DNA from: Planctomycetes bacterium GWF2_41_51
GTDB lineage: Bacteria > Planctomycetota > Phycisphaerae > Sedimentisphaerales > UBA12454
Reading direction: 5' to 3'
Length of the DNA stretch: 34,750 bases
Assembly: GCA_001825665.1 (NCBI GenBank)
Contig: MHXZ01000110.1
Location: forward strand, 1 to 34,750
Numbering within the stretch: the first letter of the stretch is position 1; every line of letters starts with the position of its first letter. Positions 15,108 through 23,406 of this stretch are shown in pieces. Position numbers and translations under genes: made by a program. A model generated the notes under the pieces. That model saw only the letters and a list, made by a program, of their open reading frames with translations. It was not told where the DNA came from and searched no databases.

Positions 15108-16262
15108 TTAGACCGCGGTTCTAATTATACGGTTGCCAAGGCGTGTTACCACTTCATAAGCAATCGTGTTCATTTGTCGAGCAATTGATTCCACACTGTT
15201 CGGAGCAGAAGGATCATTATCAATAATGACTACTTTTCTTCCAGGACAAACAGCACCTTTGTGATTTTCAACGTTTGATAAGTCAATTATCGTTTGATCC
15301 ATGCTGATAAGGCCAAGTACAGGAGCATTTATGCCATCTATAGTCATAATACCCTGATTTGAAAGTCGTCTATCATAGCCATCGCCATAGCCAATAGGAA
15401 CTATTCCGATTATCATTTCTTTATTAGCCTGTCGAGTGCAGCCATATCCAATGTAATCACCTTTTTTAATTTTCTTTACAACCGTTAAAAAACTTATGAT
15501 TCTCATACATGGTTTTAAAATCGAAAGAGTTTGTTCCTTATTCGGATTGTAACCATAAATCGCCAAGCCGGGTCTTACCAAATTATAATGGCAATTGACA
15601 CCATTCATTATTGCCGCAGAATTAGCGATATGAATTAAAGATATTTTAATATTGTGACAATTCAGTTCTTCATATAAGTTCTTAAACTGTTTAATCTGAT
15701 GTTTGCAATAAATATTATCCGATTCATCAGCTGTTGCCAAATGAGTACACAAACCTTCAATACAAATATTTGGCTGCTTATTGGCTTTAATCGCTATCGT
15801 TAGTAATTTTGATTTATCTAACCCCATGCGCGACATACCACTATCAAACTTTAAATGAACTTTAGCCTGTTTTTGAAGTGATTTTGCGACACCAACCAAC
15901 GATTTCATATCATTAGCCGTCATTAACATAATACGTATATCATTTTCAATCAGCCATTGTGCTATTTCAGTTTTTAACTTCCCATGATACATGCTGAATT
16001 CAGAACCAAGCAGTAAAATTGCTTTTTTCCAACCAATTTGTTTTAAATGCATCGCTTCACTAATTGTAGCTACAGCAACCATATCAATTCCAAAATCTTT
16101 AAATGCAGGCATTACCACGTCCATTCCGTGACCGTATGCATTGCATTTAACCGCAACACATATTTTACATCCAGAAGGAATACGTTTGCGTATCTCTCGA
16201 CAATTATATCTAATCGCAGATAGATTTATTTGCGCAATAATATGTTCCGGCCAACGACTCAT
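15108..16262 (-). CDS. alr: Alanine racemase
   Basis: A 384-residue PLP enzyme of fold type III that interconverts L- and D-alanine for peptidoglycan. The PLP lysine motif is VAVKCNAYGHG (Lys39), where most family members read VVKADAYGHG. The barrel continues with KFDSGMSRMGL, EGLCTHLATADE and NSAAIMN. The C-terminal domain has GYGCTRQ (catalytic Tyr) and IVPIGYGDGYDRRLSN. All the expected landmarks are present. The ATG at 16262 has only a weak GGTAAATTA ribosome site. It is a single gene ending at a hairpin terminator, with a 141-bp gap to the upstream Gfo/Idh gene. A catabolic racemase role is possible but nothing requires it. Confidence 0.95.
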   Translation of the reverse strand: MSRWPEHIIAQINLSAIRYNCREIRKRIPSGCKICVAVKCNAYGHGMDVVMPAFKDFGIDMVAVATISEAMHLKQIGWKKAILLLGSEFSMYHGKLKTEIAQWLIENDIRIMLMTANDMKSLVGVAKSLQKQAKVHLKFDSGMSRMGLDKSKLLTIAIKANKQPNICIEGLCTHLATADESDNIYCKHQIKQFKNLYEELNCHNIKISLIHIANSAAIMNGVNCHYNLVRPGLAIYGYNPNKEQTLSILKPCMRIISFLTVVKKIKKGDYIGYGCTRQANKEMIIGIVPIGYGDGYDRRLSNQGIMTIDGINAPVLGLISMDQTIIDLSNVENHKGAVCPGRKVVIIDNDPSAPNSVESIARQMNTIAYEVVTRLGNRIIRTAV

Positions 16263-16403
16263 TAATTTACCAAAAATGTTATCAATTTTTTATGTCAAAT
16301 TGTTTTTAAAGGCTGATAAGATAAATTCAGGCTTTGGGCAACAGGCCCAGATGTGCATTTTCCCTTTATATATTTAAACCTCGTTGCAATGCCTTGTCCC
16401 AGC

Positions 16404-17531
16404 TTACAGCAGGTTCTCGAAGAATTTGCTGGCCTTGGTCCAATCCAACGGCAGTGACACCGGCTGTTTGAGTACTGCCGACATCTGGGCTGCCCAGCCA
16501 ATCTCAGCGATCACCTGAGAATTAACAAAGCTTAGCGGCGATTTTGTTTTGCTCTTTATACATTCGATAAAGTGGCCTACCGCAGTGCCCGTCTGATGTT
16601 CTACAACGTTGCCGCTGTCGGGAGTAGTAGTATCTTCAGGCCATGCTAAATCACCGGAGTTTTGCTTATCCAACGGCCTTATCCATTTGCCACCAGTAAT
16701 TTTGTTTGACCAGTATCTTACTTTGTAAGGTCTGTCGATTTGTGATTCAAAAATAAATCCGCCTTCTGTGCCAAATAAATTATGATATGCATCATAGCCG
16801 TTGCCGTTGTCGATATTGCCAAAGCAGAAGCCTGTTGAGCCGTCGTCAAAATTGATCATAATATTCCAAATCGGCTCAGCTTCAAAGCCTCGTACTTTGG
16901 CAGGCATATTGGTCGCATAAACGCCTATGGGCTTTGCCTGGCTTGCCATCGCGAAAATCATTACGGAGATCGCATGATTGATTCCCATGCCGATCGCATC
17001 GCCCATAATGCTCTTATTGAGCTTCCAGACCTTGTCGCCGGCAATATTGACGGGATGGCGATAATTTATTTGTATCTGCGTTACCTGCCCAAAAACGCCG
17101 GCAGCAACCATGTCACGAAGTTGCTGCTCCATCGAATCAAAGTATAGTATGTAGTCGACGAAAGTAATGAGCTTTGGGTTGGCCTTTTCAAGTTCGATCT
17201 GTCGAAGAAAATCTTCAAATGTCGTCGCACAGGGTTTTTCGCTGAAAACATGTTTTCCTGCTTTCATCGCAGCGATTGATTGCGGGCCATGGAAACTGTT
17301 TGGGCTTACCAGCCAGACTGCGTCAATTTTCGGATTATTTACGATCTGGTCATATTCAGATACCAGCAGCGATTCAGAAAGACCAAGGCTCTTAAGTACT
17401 TCGGCTCCTCGCTGCTTATTCGGCTCAAGCAGTGCCAGTATTTCAGTATCATTACGCTCAGTGAGCCTTTTCATCTGGACGGAACCCATCCAGCCGGCAC
17501 CCACAAAACCGATTTTTATTTTTTTTGCCAT
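16404..17531 (-). CDS. Gfo/Idh/MocA family oxidoreductase
   Basis: A 375-residue member with an intact nucleotide motif FVGAGWMGSVQMKRL (9-23), the EKP signature in HVFSEKPCATT and an active-site segment GMGINHAISVMIFA containing the C-terminal-domain His. It follows the DegT-type aminotransferase by 4 bp and is the last gene of a four-gene set starting at 20575. Pairing of this type of dehydrogenase with a sugar aminotransferase is known both in amino-sugar/aminocyclitol synthesis and in catabolism, where the dehydrogenase makes the keto group exchanged with the amino group. Direction is not decided by the sequence. Confidence 0.9.
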   Translation of the reverse strand: MAKKIKIGFVGAGWMGSVQMKRLTERNDTEILALLEPNKQRGAEVLKSLGLSESLLVSEYDQIVNNPKIDAVWLVSPNSFHGPQSIAAMKAGKHVFSEKPCATTFEDFLRQIELEKANPKLITFVDYILYFDSMEQQLRDMVAAGVFGQVTQIQINYRHPVNIAGDKVWKLNKSIMGDAIGMGINHAISVMIFAMASQAKPIGVYATNMPAKVRGFEAEPIWNIMINFDDGSTGFCFGNIDNGNGYDAYHNLFGTEGGFIFESQIDRPYKVRYWSNKITGGKWIRPLDKQNSGDLAWPEDTTTPDSGNVVEHQTGTAVGHFIECIKSKTKSPLSFVNSQVIAEIGWAAQMSAVLKQPVSLPLDWTKASKFFENLL

Positions 17532-17535
17532 AACT

Positions 17536-18780
17536 CTATCTCAAAAATGCTCGTTCTACTTTATTAATCGCCGCGATAATACCTTCAATTTCCTGCTGTC
17601 CGTAGCTTTCGTTAATAAGCAAATTAAAATGCTCTTCTAAAACCTTTAAAGCATTGTCAACTTTAAATACAGGCTCTTTATTACCTTTGTACTCGGAACA
17701 ACTCCACGGAAAACCACTTTTGCCAAATACAGAGCGATCCTTGAACCATTTACCTTCGCAGGGAATATGTCGATAAGACGGCAAAACTTCTCCGATGCCT
17801 TCGGCTATCAGAGCTTTGCAGAATTCATCTTTAGTAACAGATAAATTACTTTGCAAAATTTTGAAACGCAAGAACCAATAAACACATCTGGTATCAGGAA
17901 CCTGCCAGCCCATCGATATAGCTTTGCTATTTTGAAGTCCTTCTTTTATCTGCTCACCGATTGCTCTTCTTTTTTCTATTATTTTCGGAAGCTTTTTTAA
18001 TTGCACCGTGCCTATAGTCGCTGAAAGCTCATTAAGATTGCAATTAAGGCCCGCAGTTACATTACTTTCAATTCCATCAAGTCCAAACGGTTTGCCTCTA
18101 TCTGCAAAACGTCTGCCCTGCCAATGCAATTTCTCATTTTGAGTATAAACAACACCGCCCTGACCACCAGTACAATGATGCTTGCCAAACATAGTGGAAA
18201 AGGCGGCAATATCTCCAAACGATCCAACTTTCCTGCCTTTATATTCTGCACCATGAGACTGTGCACAATCTTCAACAACGTAAAGGTTATACTTCTTTGC
18301 AAGTTTTATTATAGGTTCAATATCTGCCGGCTCACCAGCTATATGCGCAACAACAATAGCTTTAGTTCTCTCTGTAATAACAGCTTCTATCGTTTCAGCA
18401 CAAACGTTGTAGCTGCGTGGATCACTATCAGCCATAACCGGCACACAGCCAAGCATAACGACAGGCATTACACCACCCGGGTCAGTAATAGGAGGAACAA
18501 CGATTTCGGAAAATGGTTCAAGCTGTAATGCACCAAGTGCGCAAAATACAGCATTAGTCCCCGAGTTAACGCCGTCGGCGAAACCACCTTGCATAAAATC
18601 AACAAAATCCTTTTCATATTGCTTTTCTGCGGGCCCGTTATATCCAAACGCCTCCCCAGATTTGATAGCATCATCAAACAGACGCATAACAGCAAGCTTT
18701 TCTTCTTCGCCTATCAGCTTGCGCGCAGGCAAAGGTCTTTCGAAAATTAGTTTACCACCGTCTATTGCCAACCGTTCCAT
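17536..18780 (-). CDS. DegT/DnrJ/EryC1/StrS family aminotransferase
   Basis: A 414-residue PLP-dependent sugar or cyclitol aminotransferase. Visible features are NSGTNAVFCALGAL (cofactor-phosphate region), HIAGEPADIEPI, VEDCAQSHGAEYKGRKVGSF, and the Schiff-base lysine in MFGKHHCTGGQGGVV. Its C-terminal region (WYxxRF-type VYWFLRFK, YRHIPCEGKWF) resembles the subgroup that includes 3-amino-5-hydroxybenzoate synthase-like and inosose aminotransferase proteins; I cannot place it closer. AAGGA stands 8 bases before the ATG. It lies between an amidohydrolase (45 bp upstream) and a Gfo/Idh gene (4 bp downstream). No nucleotide-sugar biosynthesis genes are nearby, so a catabolic role on a free amino sugar or aminocyclitol is favoured (inference). 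Confidence 0.88.
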   Translation of the reverse strand: MERLAIDGGKLIFERPLPARKLIGEEEKLAVMRLFDDAIKSGEAFGYNGPAEKQYEKDFVDFMQGGFADGVNSGTNAVFCALGALQLEPFSEIVVPPITDPGGVMPVVMLGCVPVMADSDPRSYNVCAETIEAVITERTKAIVVAHIAGEPADIEPIIKLAKKYNLYVVEDCAQSHGAEYKGRKVGSFGDIAAFSTMFGKHHCTGGQGGVVYTQNEKLHWQGRRFADRGKPFGLDGIESNVTAGLNCNLNELSATIGTVQLKKLPKIIEKRRAIGEQIKEGLQNSKAISMGWQVPDTRCVYWFLRFKILQSNLSVTKDEFCKALIAEGIGEVLPSYRHIPCEGKWFKDRSVFGKSGFPWSCSEYKGNKEPVFKVDNALKVLEEHFNLLINESYGQQEIEGIIAAINKVERAFLR

Positions 18781-18825
18781 AATAATTTTCCTTTATAACG
18801 TAGATTTTAAAAAGAGAACTCAATT

Positions 18826-19716
18826 TCAAAACAAGTTTAAAATTCTGGAAACATTCCCAGATGTGATTTTATTAAACGCGGAAGGTGTAATTTTGCCCCG
18901 ATTCCGGGCATCCGTTAACCATTCGACGTGCTGCATATCATTATCAATCGCACAATAATCCTGTCCCAAAAGTATGCGGTCCTGAAACTCATCAATAAAT
19001 TTCCATGCATGCTCTGGGTCTCGTGAGAGGGCATTAAGGCCGCTGCCAGCTGAAATGTCTGCGTACAGATTCGGATAATTGCGCAGCAATCTTGGTACCG
19101 CGCCGCCAAGTGTGACTTTGCCTACGGGATATGAATTCTTATCTTCCAATTTTAAGTCACCGCTTATTTCGCTCCAGAAAGCCTGGCTGTGGCCTATAAT
19201 CGTTAAATTTGGAAATTTTTTCAGCACAAATTCCAAATATGGTAAATTCATGTAATCCAGAACACCATAGGAATTTTCATCCGGGGTTGTCGTGTGGAAA
19301 AGAACAGGGAACCCTACAATGCTGCAGGCTTCCAACAGTGCCAATAAACTCGGATCATACCAAAAAACGCGGCAAGCCATTTCGCCAAGCCCTTTACAGC
19401 CCAAAGCTTTGTACTGCTCAAGGTATCTCACGAACAAATCGGCATTAATCAGGTCCGGCCTGCACGGCAAACGCGGATCGAGGTTGCAGAACGGGATGAA
19501 TCTGCCCGGATACTTTTCACAAATGGACAATACCTCACCTATGCTTTGATGTTCCGCAGGCGCTTCAGCATTATTGAGCGGCAGAATTACAGCCTTATCG
19601 ACCCCTTTAGAATCCATTATGCTGATTTGCTCCTCGGCCGATAGAAATGGTTTCGTACCAAAACGAGAAATAATTTTTGGAGAAGTATACACATGCGCAT
19701 GAACGTCGATTATCAT
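18826..19716 (-). CDS. Amidohydrolase family protein (TIM-barrel metal hydrolase)
   Basis: A 296-residue member of the amidohydrolase-2 group. The metal-binding DVHAHV is at residues 4-9; later ligands are likely the His of LFHTTTP, the His of IIGHSQAFW and the Asp of LGQDYCAID. Family members hydrolyse lactones or amides, or decarboxylate aromatic acids, in the cytoplasm; no signal peptide is present. Its start lies 1 bp after the stop of the short Gfo/Idh gene, so the two are coupled. Between two dehydrogenases and an aminotransferase, a lactonase step after ring oxidation is the most natural idea, but it is only inferred. Confidence 0.85.
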   Translation of the reverse strand: MIIDVHAHVYTSPKIISRFGTKPFLSAEEQISIMDSKGVDKAVILPLNNAEAPAEHQSIGEVLSICEKYPGRFIPFCNLDPRLPCRPDLINADLFVRYLEQYKALGCKGLGEMACRVFWYDPSLLALLEACSIVGFPVLFHTTTPDENSYGVLDYMNLPYLEFVLKKFPNLTIIGHSQAFWSEISGDLKLEDKNSYPVGKVTLGGAVPRLLRNYPNLYADISAGSGLNALSRDPEHAWKFIDEFQDRILLGQDYCAIDNDMQHVEWLTDARNRGKITPSAFNKITSGNVSRILNLF

Positions 19717-19717
19717 T

Positions 19718-20575
19718 TTAACCCACTCTTTCCACTTTATGGCTCTTTAATGAGCGTGCCAATGCTTCAAGAATTTTTATTGGAACTAATAGATTTTCGT
19801 GCGTTTGGGGCTCCTGCCTCGTTTTGAACATACGAGTGAAGGTTTTCATGCCTCCCAGATACGGATTGGAATCAAATGTGATATTCTCGAATACGCCACC
19901 TTTTTCACCGACGGCACCAATCGAGAAACCGGGGCATCCTTCTTTAATGAAGTTCAGTGTTATTATTTTATTATCTGAGTAAATCAGTTGACCTGTCGCT
20001 CCATTTTGATTTTTAGAAATAGAAACCCGGTCAACATTAAAACCAAATGCCTGGAGAGCCATTTCGACCTGATGAATCCCATAGAAGAAAATACCTCCAT
20101 ACGGACTATCAACGTCGCATACTCCATATGTTGCTCCCGCTAAAACCGGTCCCATCCTGTTCTTCTTTAAAATAAACTGCCTGAATTTTTTTTGTTCAGG
20201 AACAACACTAAAACTTGTAACAGGTGATCCGGTCTGTTTTGCTAATTTAAGAAACTTTTCACCTTTAGCGGAATTAAAGCACAAAGGTTTATCGATAAAA
20301 ACAGGAATGCCCTTTTTAATAAAAGGAAGTGCCGCATCAAGATGGTACTTCGGATGGCGATGATCGACGATCAATGCGTCAATTTTGCCCAGCATTTCCA
20401 AAGGATTTTTGGCAATATTCGGTATTTTCCCCTCTTTTGCAACAGTCTGTGCCAGTTTTTTTGTTTCACCCCACAAAAACTCCACACTGCAGTTTTTTAC
20501 TTTTTTTTCAATGTTGATGGTTTTAGCGATAGCAAGTGAATGTGAATTCTCGCTTCCAATAATTCCTATTTTCAT
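19718..20575 (-). CDS. Short, divergent Gfo/Idh/MocA family protein
   Basis: At 285 residues it is 60-90 shorter than typical members. The N-terminus IGIIGSENSHSLAIAK replaces the GxGxxG loop with a Ser-Glu-Asn-Ser-His turn, and the EKP signature reads FIDKP (Lys-Pro kept, Glu changed to Asp). A GIFFYGIHQVEMALQAFG segment carries the expected C-terminal-domain His. This variant branch is familiar from planctomycete and verrucomicrobial gene sets but has no assigned function that I know of. AAGGA lies 6 bases before the ATG. It is the first gene of the four-gene set and starts 60 bp after the glutamate-type dehydrogenase gene ends. Confidence 0.82.
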   Translation of the reverse strand: MKIGIIGSENSHSLAIAKTINIEKKVKNCSVEFLWGETKKLAQTVAKEGKIPNIAKNPLEMLGKIDALIVDHRHPKYHLDAALPFIKKGIPVFIDKPLCFNSAKGEKFLKLAKQTGSPVTSFSVVPEQKKFRQFILKKNRMGPVLAGATYGVCDVDSPYGGIFFYGIHQVEMALQAFGFNVDRVSISKNQNGATGQLIYSDNKIITLNFIKEGCPGFSIGAVGEKGGVFENITFDSNPYLGGMKTFTRMFKTRQEPQTHENLLVPIKILEALARSLKSHKVERVG

Positions 20576-20635
20576 ATGTTTTCCTTAATCATTAAAAGTT
20601 AAGCACGACACATATTGAGTTTTAATATATTAAAT

Positions 20636-21907
20636 TTATGGTAGAAAACCTCGTGCCTCGAGCGCATCAACAACACGGCTTACCGCCTTGTCCATTGCTG
20701 CCTGTCTCAAGTTCAGCATTTTTATTTGCGCATAATTCAAAACTTCTGCGAATTTTGTATCCATCCTTTCCTTAAGACGACTTTCCACTTGGGAAAGTGT
20801 CATTTGTTCACGTTGCGTCTCCTGGGTGTATTCAAGATACGACACAAATACACCTCCGGCATTGCACAGAATGTCTGGAATTACGCATTTTCCGGCGAGA
20901 TTCAGAATTTCATCAGCTTCAGGCATTGTCGGTGCGTTAGCGCCCTCTGCTATGATTTTTGCTTTTATACCATCCGCGTTTTTCTTTGTAATCTGGGATT
21001 GGCTTGCAGCAGGTATCAGAATTTCGCAATCACAGGTAAGCACGGAATTATTATCTACTGTTTCAGCCTCTCTGAAATCTCTCATTGAACCAGTTTGCGA
21101 AATATGAGCAGCAAGTTTTGCCATATCGATTCCGTTGGTATTGAGCAGTCCGCCTTCAATATCTGATATTGCCACCACTTTTGCGCCGCATCGAGCTATT
21201 TCAAATGCCGCGACAGAACCAACATTTCCAAAACCTTGTACTGCAACCCTGGCATTTGCAATATCTATTCCAAGGTTCTTGCAGGCTGCCAATATACTAT
21301 AAACAACACCTTTGCCCGTAGCTTCGCGTCTGCCTACGATTCCACCAAGTATGACAGGTTTGCCGGTTACAAAACAACCGTCTGTTATTGATGTCCCGCT
21401 GGAATAGGCAATGCAGTCACGAATGTGACCCATATCAATTTCATTTGTACCCATGTCAGGAGCAGGAATGTAGATTTCCGGTCCGATATGCCGGCGTGCA
21501 GCACGGGTAAAAGATCGCAGTACGGCTTCTTTGTCAGCAGCAGATAACGATGCGGCATCGACACAAATACCTGATTTGCCGCCGCCAAATGGTACACCAA
21601 TCAAAGAGGTTTTCCATGTCATTTCCATTGCAAGGCCAGTAATGTCTTCAGCTGTAACGTTGTGATTCATGCGGATCCCGCCCTTAGCAGGCCCCATTGC
21701 ATCATTGTGCCGAACAATAAAAGCTTTAAAACTTAGCTTTCGTCCACTTGGAAGTAACGGATTAGCAGATATATTTATTACTTCCTTGGGTTCAGATAGT
21801 TTTTCCATGAACTGACTATCTACCCCAAGCCTTCCAGCGACCTGTTCAAGGTTGAATAAAGCCGTTTCGAGGATAGTCGATTTGGGCATTATAGTTTTTG
21901 TCGACAT
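20636..21907 (-). CDS. Glu/Leu/Phe/Val dehydrogenase
   Basis: An amino-acid dehydrogenase of 423 residues that interconverts an amino acid and a 2-oxo acid plus ammonia with NAD(P). Family landmarks are in order: GPAKGGIRMN, the glycine-rich PFGGGKSGI with the substrate lysine, PAPDMGTNE, and the dinucleotide fold VQGFGNVGSVAAFEIA. It closely resembles NAD-type glutamate dehydrogenases of the GdhA/RocG kind. The longest frame starts with TTG at 21931; I prefer the ATG at 21907, which has AGGA about 9 bases upstream. It could recycle the 2-oxoglutarate/glutamate used by the neighbouring aminotransferases (inference). Confidence 0.93.
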   Translation of the reverse strand: MSTKTIMPKSTILETALFNLEQVAGRLGVDSQFMEKLSEPKEVINISANPLLPSGRKLSFKAFIVRHNDAMGPAKGGIRMNHNVTAEDITGLAMEMTWKTSLIGVPFGGGKSGICVDAASLSAADKEAVLRSFTRAARRHIGPEIYIPAPDMGTNEIDMGHIRDCIAYSSGTSITDGCFVTGKPVILGGIVGRREATGKGVVYSILAACKNLGIDIANARVAVQGFGNVGSVAAFEIARCGAKVVAISDIEGGLLNTNGIDMAKLAAHISQTGSMRDFREAETVDNNSVLTCDCEILIPAASQSQITKKNADGIKAKIIAEGANAPTMPEADEILNLAGKCVIPDILCNAGGVFVSYLEYTQETQREQMTLSQVESRLKERMDTKFAEVLNYAQIKMLNLRQAAMDKAVSRVVDALEARGFLP

Positions 21908-22170
21908 GTTTGATTTTCCTGATTTATACAATTTTCTTCAGCTTCACCTTCGTCGCCATTTTACTCATTCCAAATATCAGGTTTTCATAGTTGTTCCACA
22001 ACTTATTGTCCTTCAAAAAAATGAAGCGATATGGCCCCGTTGCAGTCCAATTAAAGAATTGCATTTCGCCGACTTTACTACTTTTTTTGTGTGTAGATAA
22101 ATTGCAAATAGCGAACTCTGTCTCACGCGTTATCATATCTCGGTCAAACACTTGTTTCTGAAGTCATAAA

Positions 22171-23166
22171 TTACACGGCTGAAAAATATGTCGCTGCATC
22201 CATTTCACCCATTGTTTTGAGACCGGGGGAGGCGGACAGTATCGATTTTACTGCATTGAGTGTTATTGCACAAGTTGCAATGTCACCATTTACGCCTCCG
22301 GCAATGGTGGAATCAATATTTGGATTTCCATTGATCATGATACGATCATAGGATTGCGGCTCACCAACAGCAGCCCTGAATTCAAGCGTAATTACTTCCC
22401 TGCTGCCTACAAAGCCCCGCCCTGTCTGATACACTCCTCTTGCCATGCCTTTTAGAATTGGTTTGTAGCCGCTGTGAATATCAGTATCTGCGATAACCGG
22501 CTCAAGGCTTTCTTCGTTTCGATCCAAATTCCAGCCCATTCTGGCGGCAATAAAATCAACAGATTCCGGCAGACCTACATGGCGAAGTGTACCATTTCTG
22601 TGTTTTTCCCGAAATTCATCGAGCGTAAGACCGGCTCCGATTTTCTGCTGGAACGGCACACGTCGTATTGACGCATCCTGCACGCGCCAGACATGAATAG
22701 AATCGACTTTTTGGCATACACCTGTCAAAACTGTGGGCAAATATTCCATCAGAAAACCCGGATTGACTCCTGTGCCAATACAAGCAATACCGGATTGTTT
22801 ACAAATTGCATCCAGCCGTTTCGATATTTCGGGCTGTGTCCGCCTGGAAAACGCAAGTTCTTCACAGGTCGAAACAATATGCAAACCAGCTTTAGCTAAT
22901 TCAACAGCTTGAGGTTCGAATTTGACAAGGCTCGAGACGGTAGTAACAATAGCGACTTGCGCTTTCTTACCTTTCAACGCTTCTGTAAGGGAACTGCATA
23001 TAGGAATACCCAACGACCCAAGGCCGCAAAACTCACCGAGGTCTTTGCCCATTTTGGCGGGATCGGGATCAACCGCTCCCAAAATATTAAAAACTCTCCG
23101 TTCAAGGGCAAAACGCACAATTTTTTGTCCCAGAGGGCCCAGCCCGAGATGAACTACATTAATCAT
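22171..23166 (-). CDS. 2,4-diaminopentanoate dehydrogenase-like protein
   Basis: A 331-residue NAD(P)-dependent dehydrogenase with the N-terminal Rossmann motif VVHLGLGPLGQKIV and a dihydrodipicolinate-reductase-like fold. The conserved EELAFSRR and GTGVNPGFLMEYLP segments match the family that includes (2R,4S)-2,4-diaminopentanoate dehydrogenase of ornithine fermentation. That enzyme oxidatively removes the C4 amino group. No other ornithine-fermentation gene (aminomutase, thiolase) is visible, so another diamino or amino substrate is likely. A strong GGAGG lies 8 bases before the ATG. The 263 bp before the next gene hold no supported feature, but the same orientation allows co-transcription with the Glu/Leu/Phe/Val dehydrogenase. 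Confidence 0.8.
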   Translation of the reverse strand: MINVVHLGLGPLGQKIVRFALERRVFNILGAVDPDPAKMGKDLGEFCGLGSLGIPICSSLTEALKGKKAQVAIVTTVSSLVKFEPQAVELAKAGLHIVSTCEELAFSRRTQPEISKRLDAICKQSGIACIGTGVNPGFLMEYLPTVLTGVCQKVDSIHVWRVQDASIRRVPFQQKIGAGLTLDEFREKHRNGTLRHVGLPESVDFIAARMGWNLDRNEESLEPVIADTDIHSGYKPILKGMARGVYQTGRGFVGSREVITLEFRAAVGEPQSYDRIMINGNPNIDSTIAGGVNGDIATCAITLNAVKSILSASPGLKTMGEMDAATYFSAV

Positions 23167-23406
23167 AACTTGTCCTCCAAAACATTACGCCTGTATGCAT
23201 GACTTCGTAAAATCCGATGAGCACAAAATGGCCAAAGCAATTTTAAATTAAAAAAAATGATTTATATTTTACATTTTTTCCAGAGGATTTGATAAAACTC
23301 GTGTTTGAATATATCTGGCTACTTGAAATTTGCTGCAAACTGCCTTTCCATATAGAACACTTGACAGAACTTATATTCCTATTTTGCGGAATTACGCTCA
23401 GTTGGA

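Noticed and set aside
16263-16310. TTGACA upstream of alanine racemase as a promoter -35
   Set aside because: No acceptable -10 at 15-19 bp from it.
16305-16350. GGGC/GCCC small hairpin near the alanine racemase start
   Set aside because: Only five paired bases and no following T-run on the minus strand; not enough for a terminator.
17167-17640. Plus-strand frame of 157 codons
   Set aside because: Antisense to the Gfo/Idh and DegT genes; Ser-rich composition typical of shadow frames.
20636-21931. Start of the Glu/Leu/Phe/Val dehydrogenase at the TTG at 21931
   Set aside because: The ATG at 21907 has an AGGA ribosome site and gives the usual N-terminus.
21924-22151. 75-codon minus-strand frame between the two dehydrogenase genes
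   Set aside because: GTG start without a clear ribosome site, no recognisable domain, and it ends inside the ribosome-site region of the next gene; kept only as a low-interest observation.
23361-23390. TTGACA on the plus strand as a promoter
   Set aside because: No -10 at suitable spacing and no plus-strand gene downstream.
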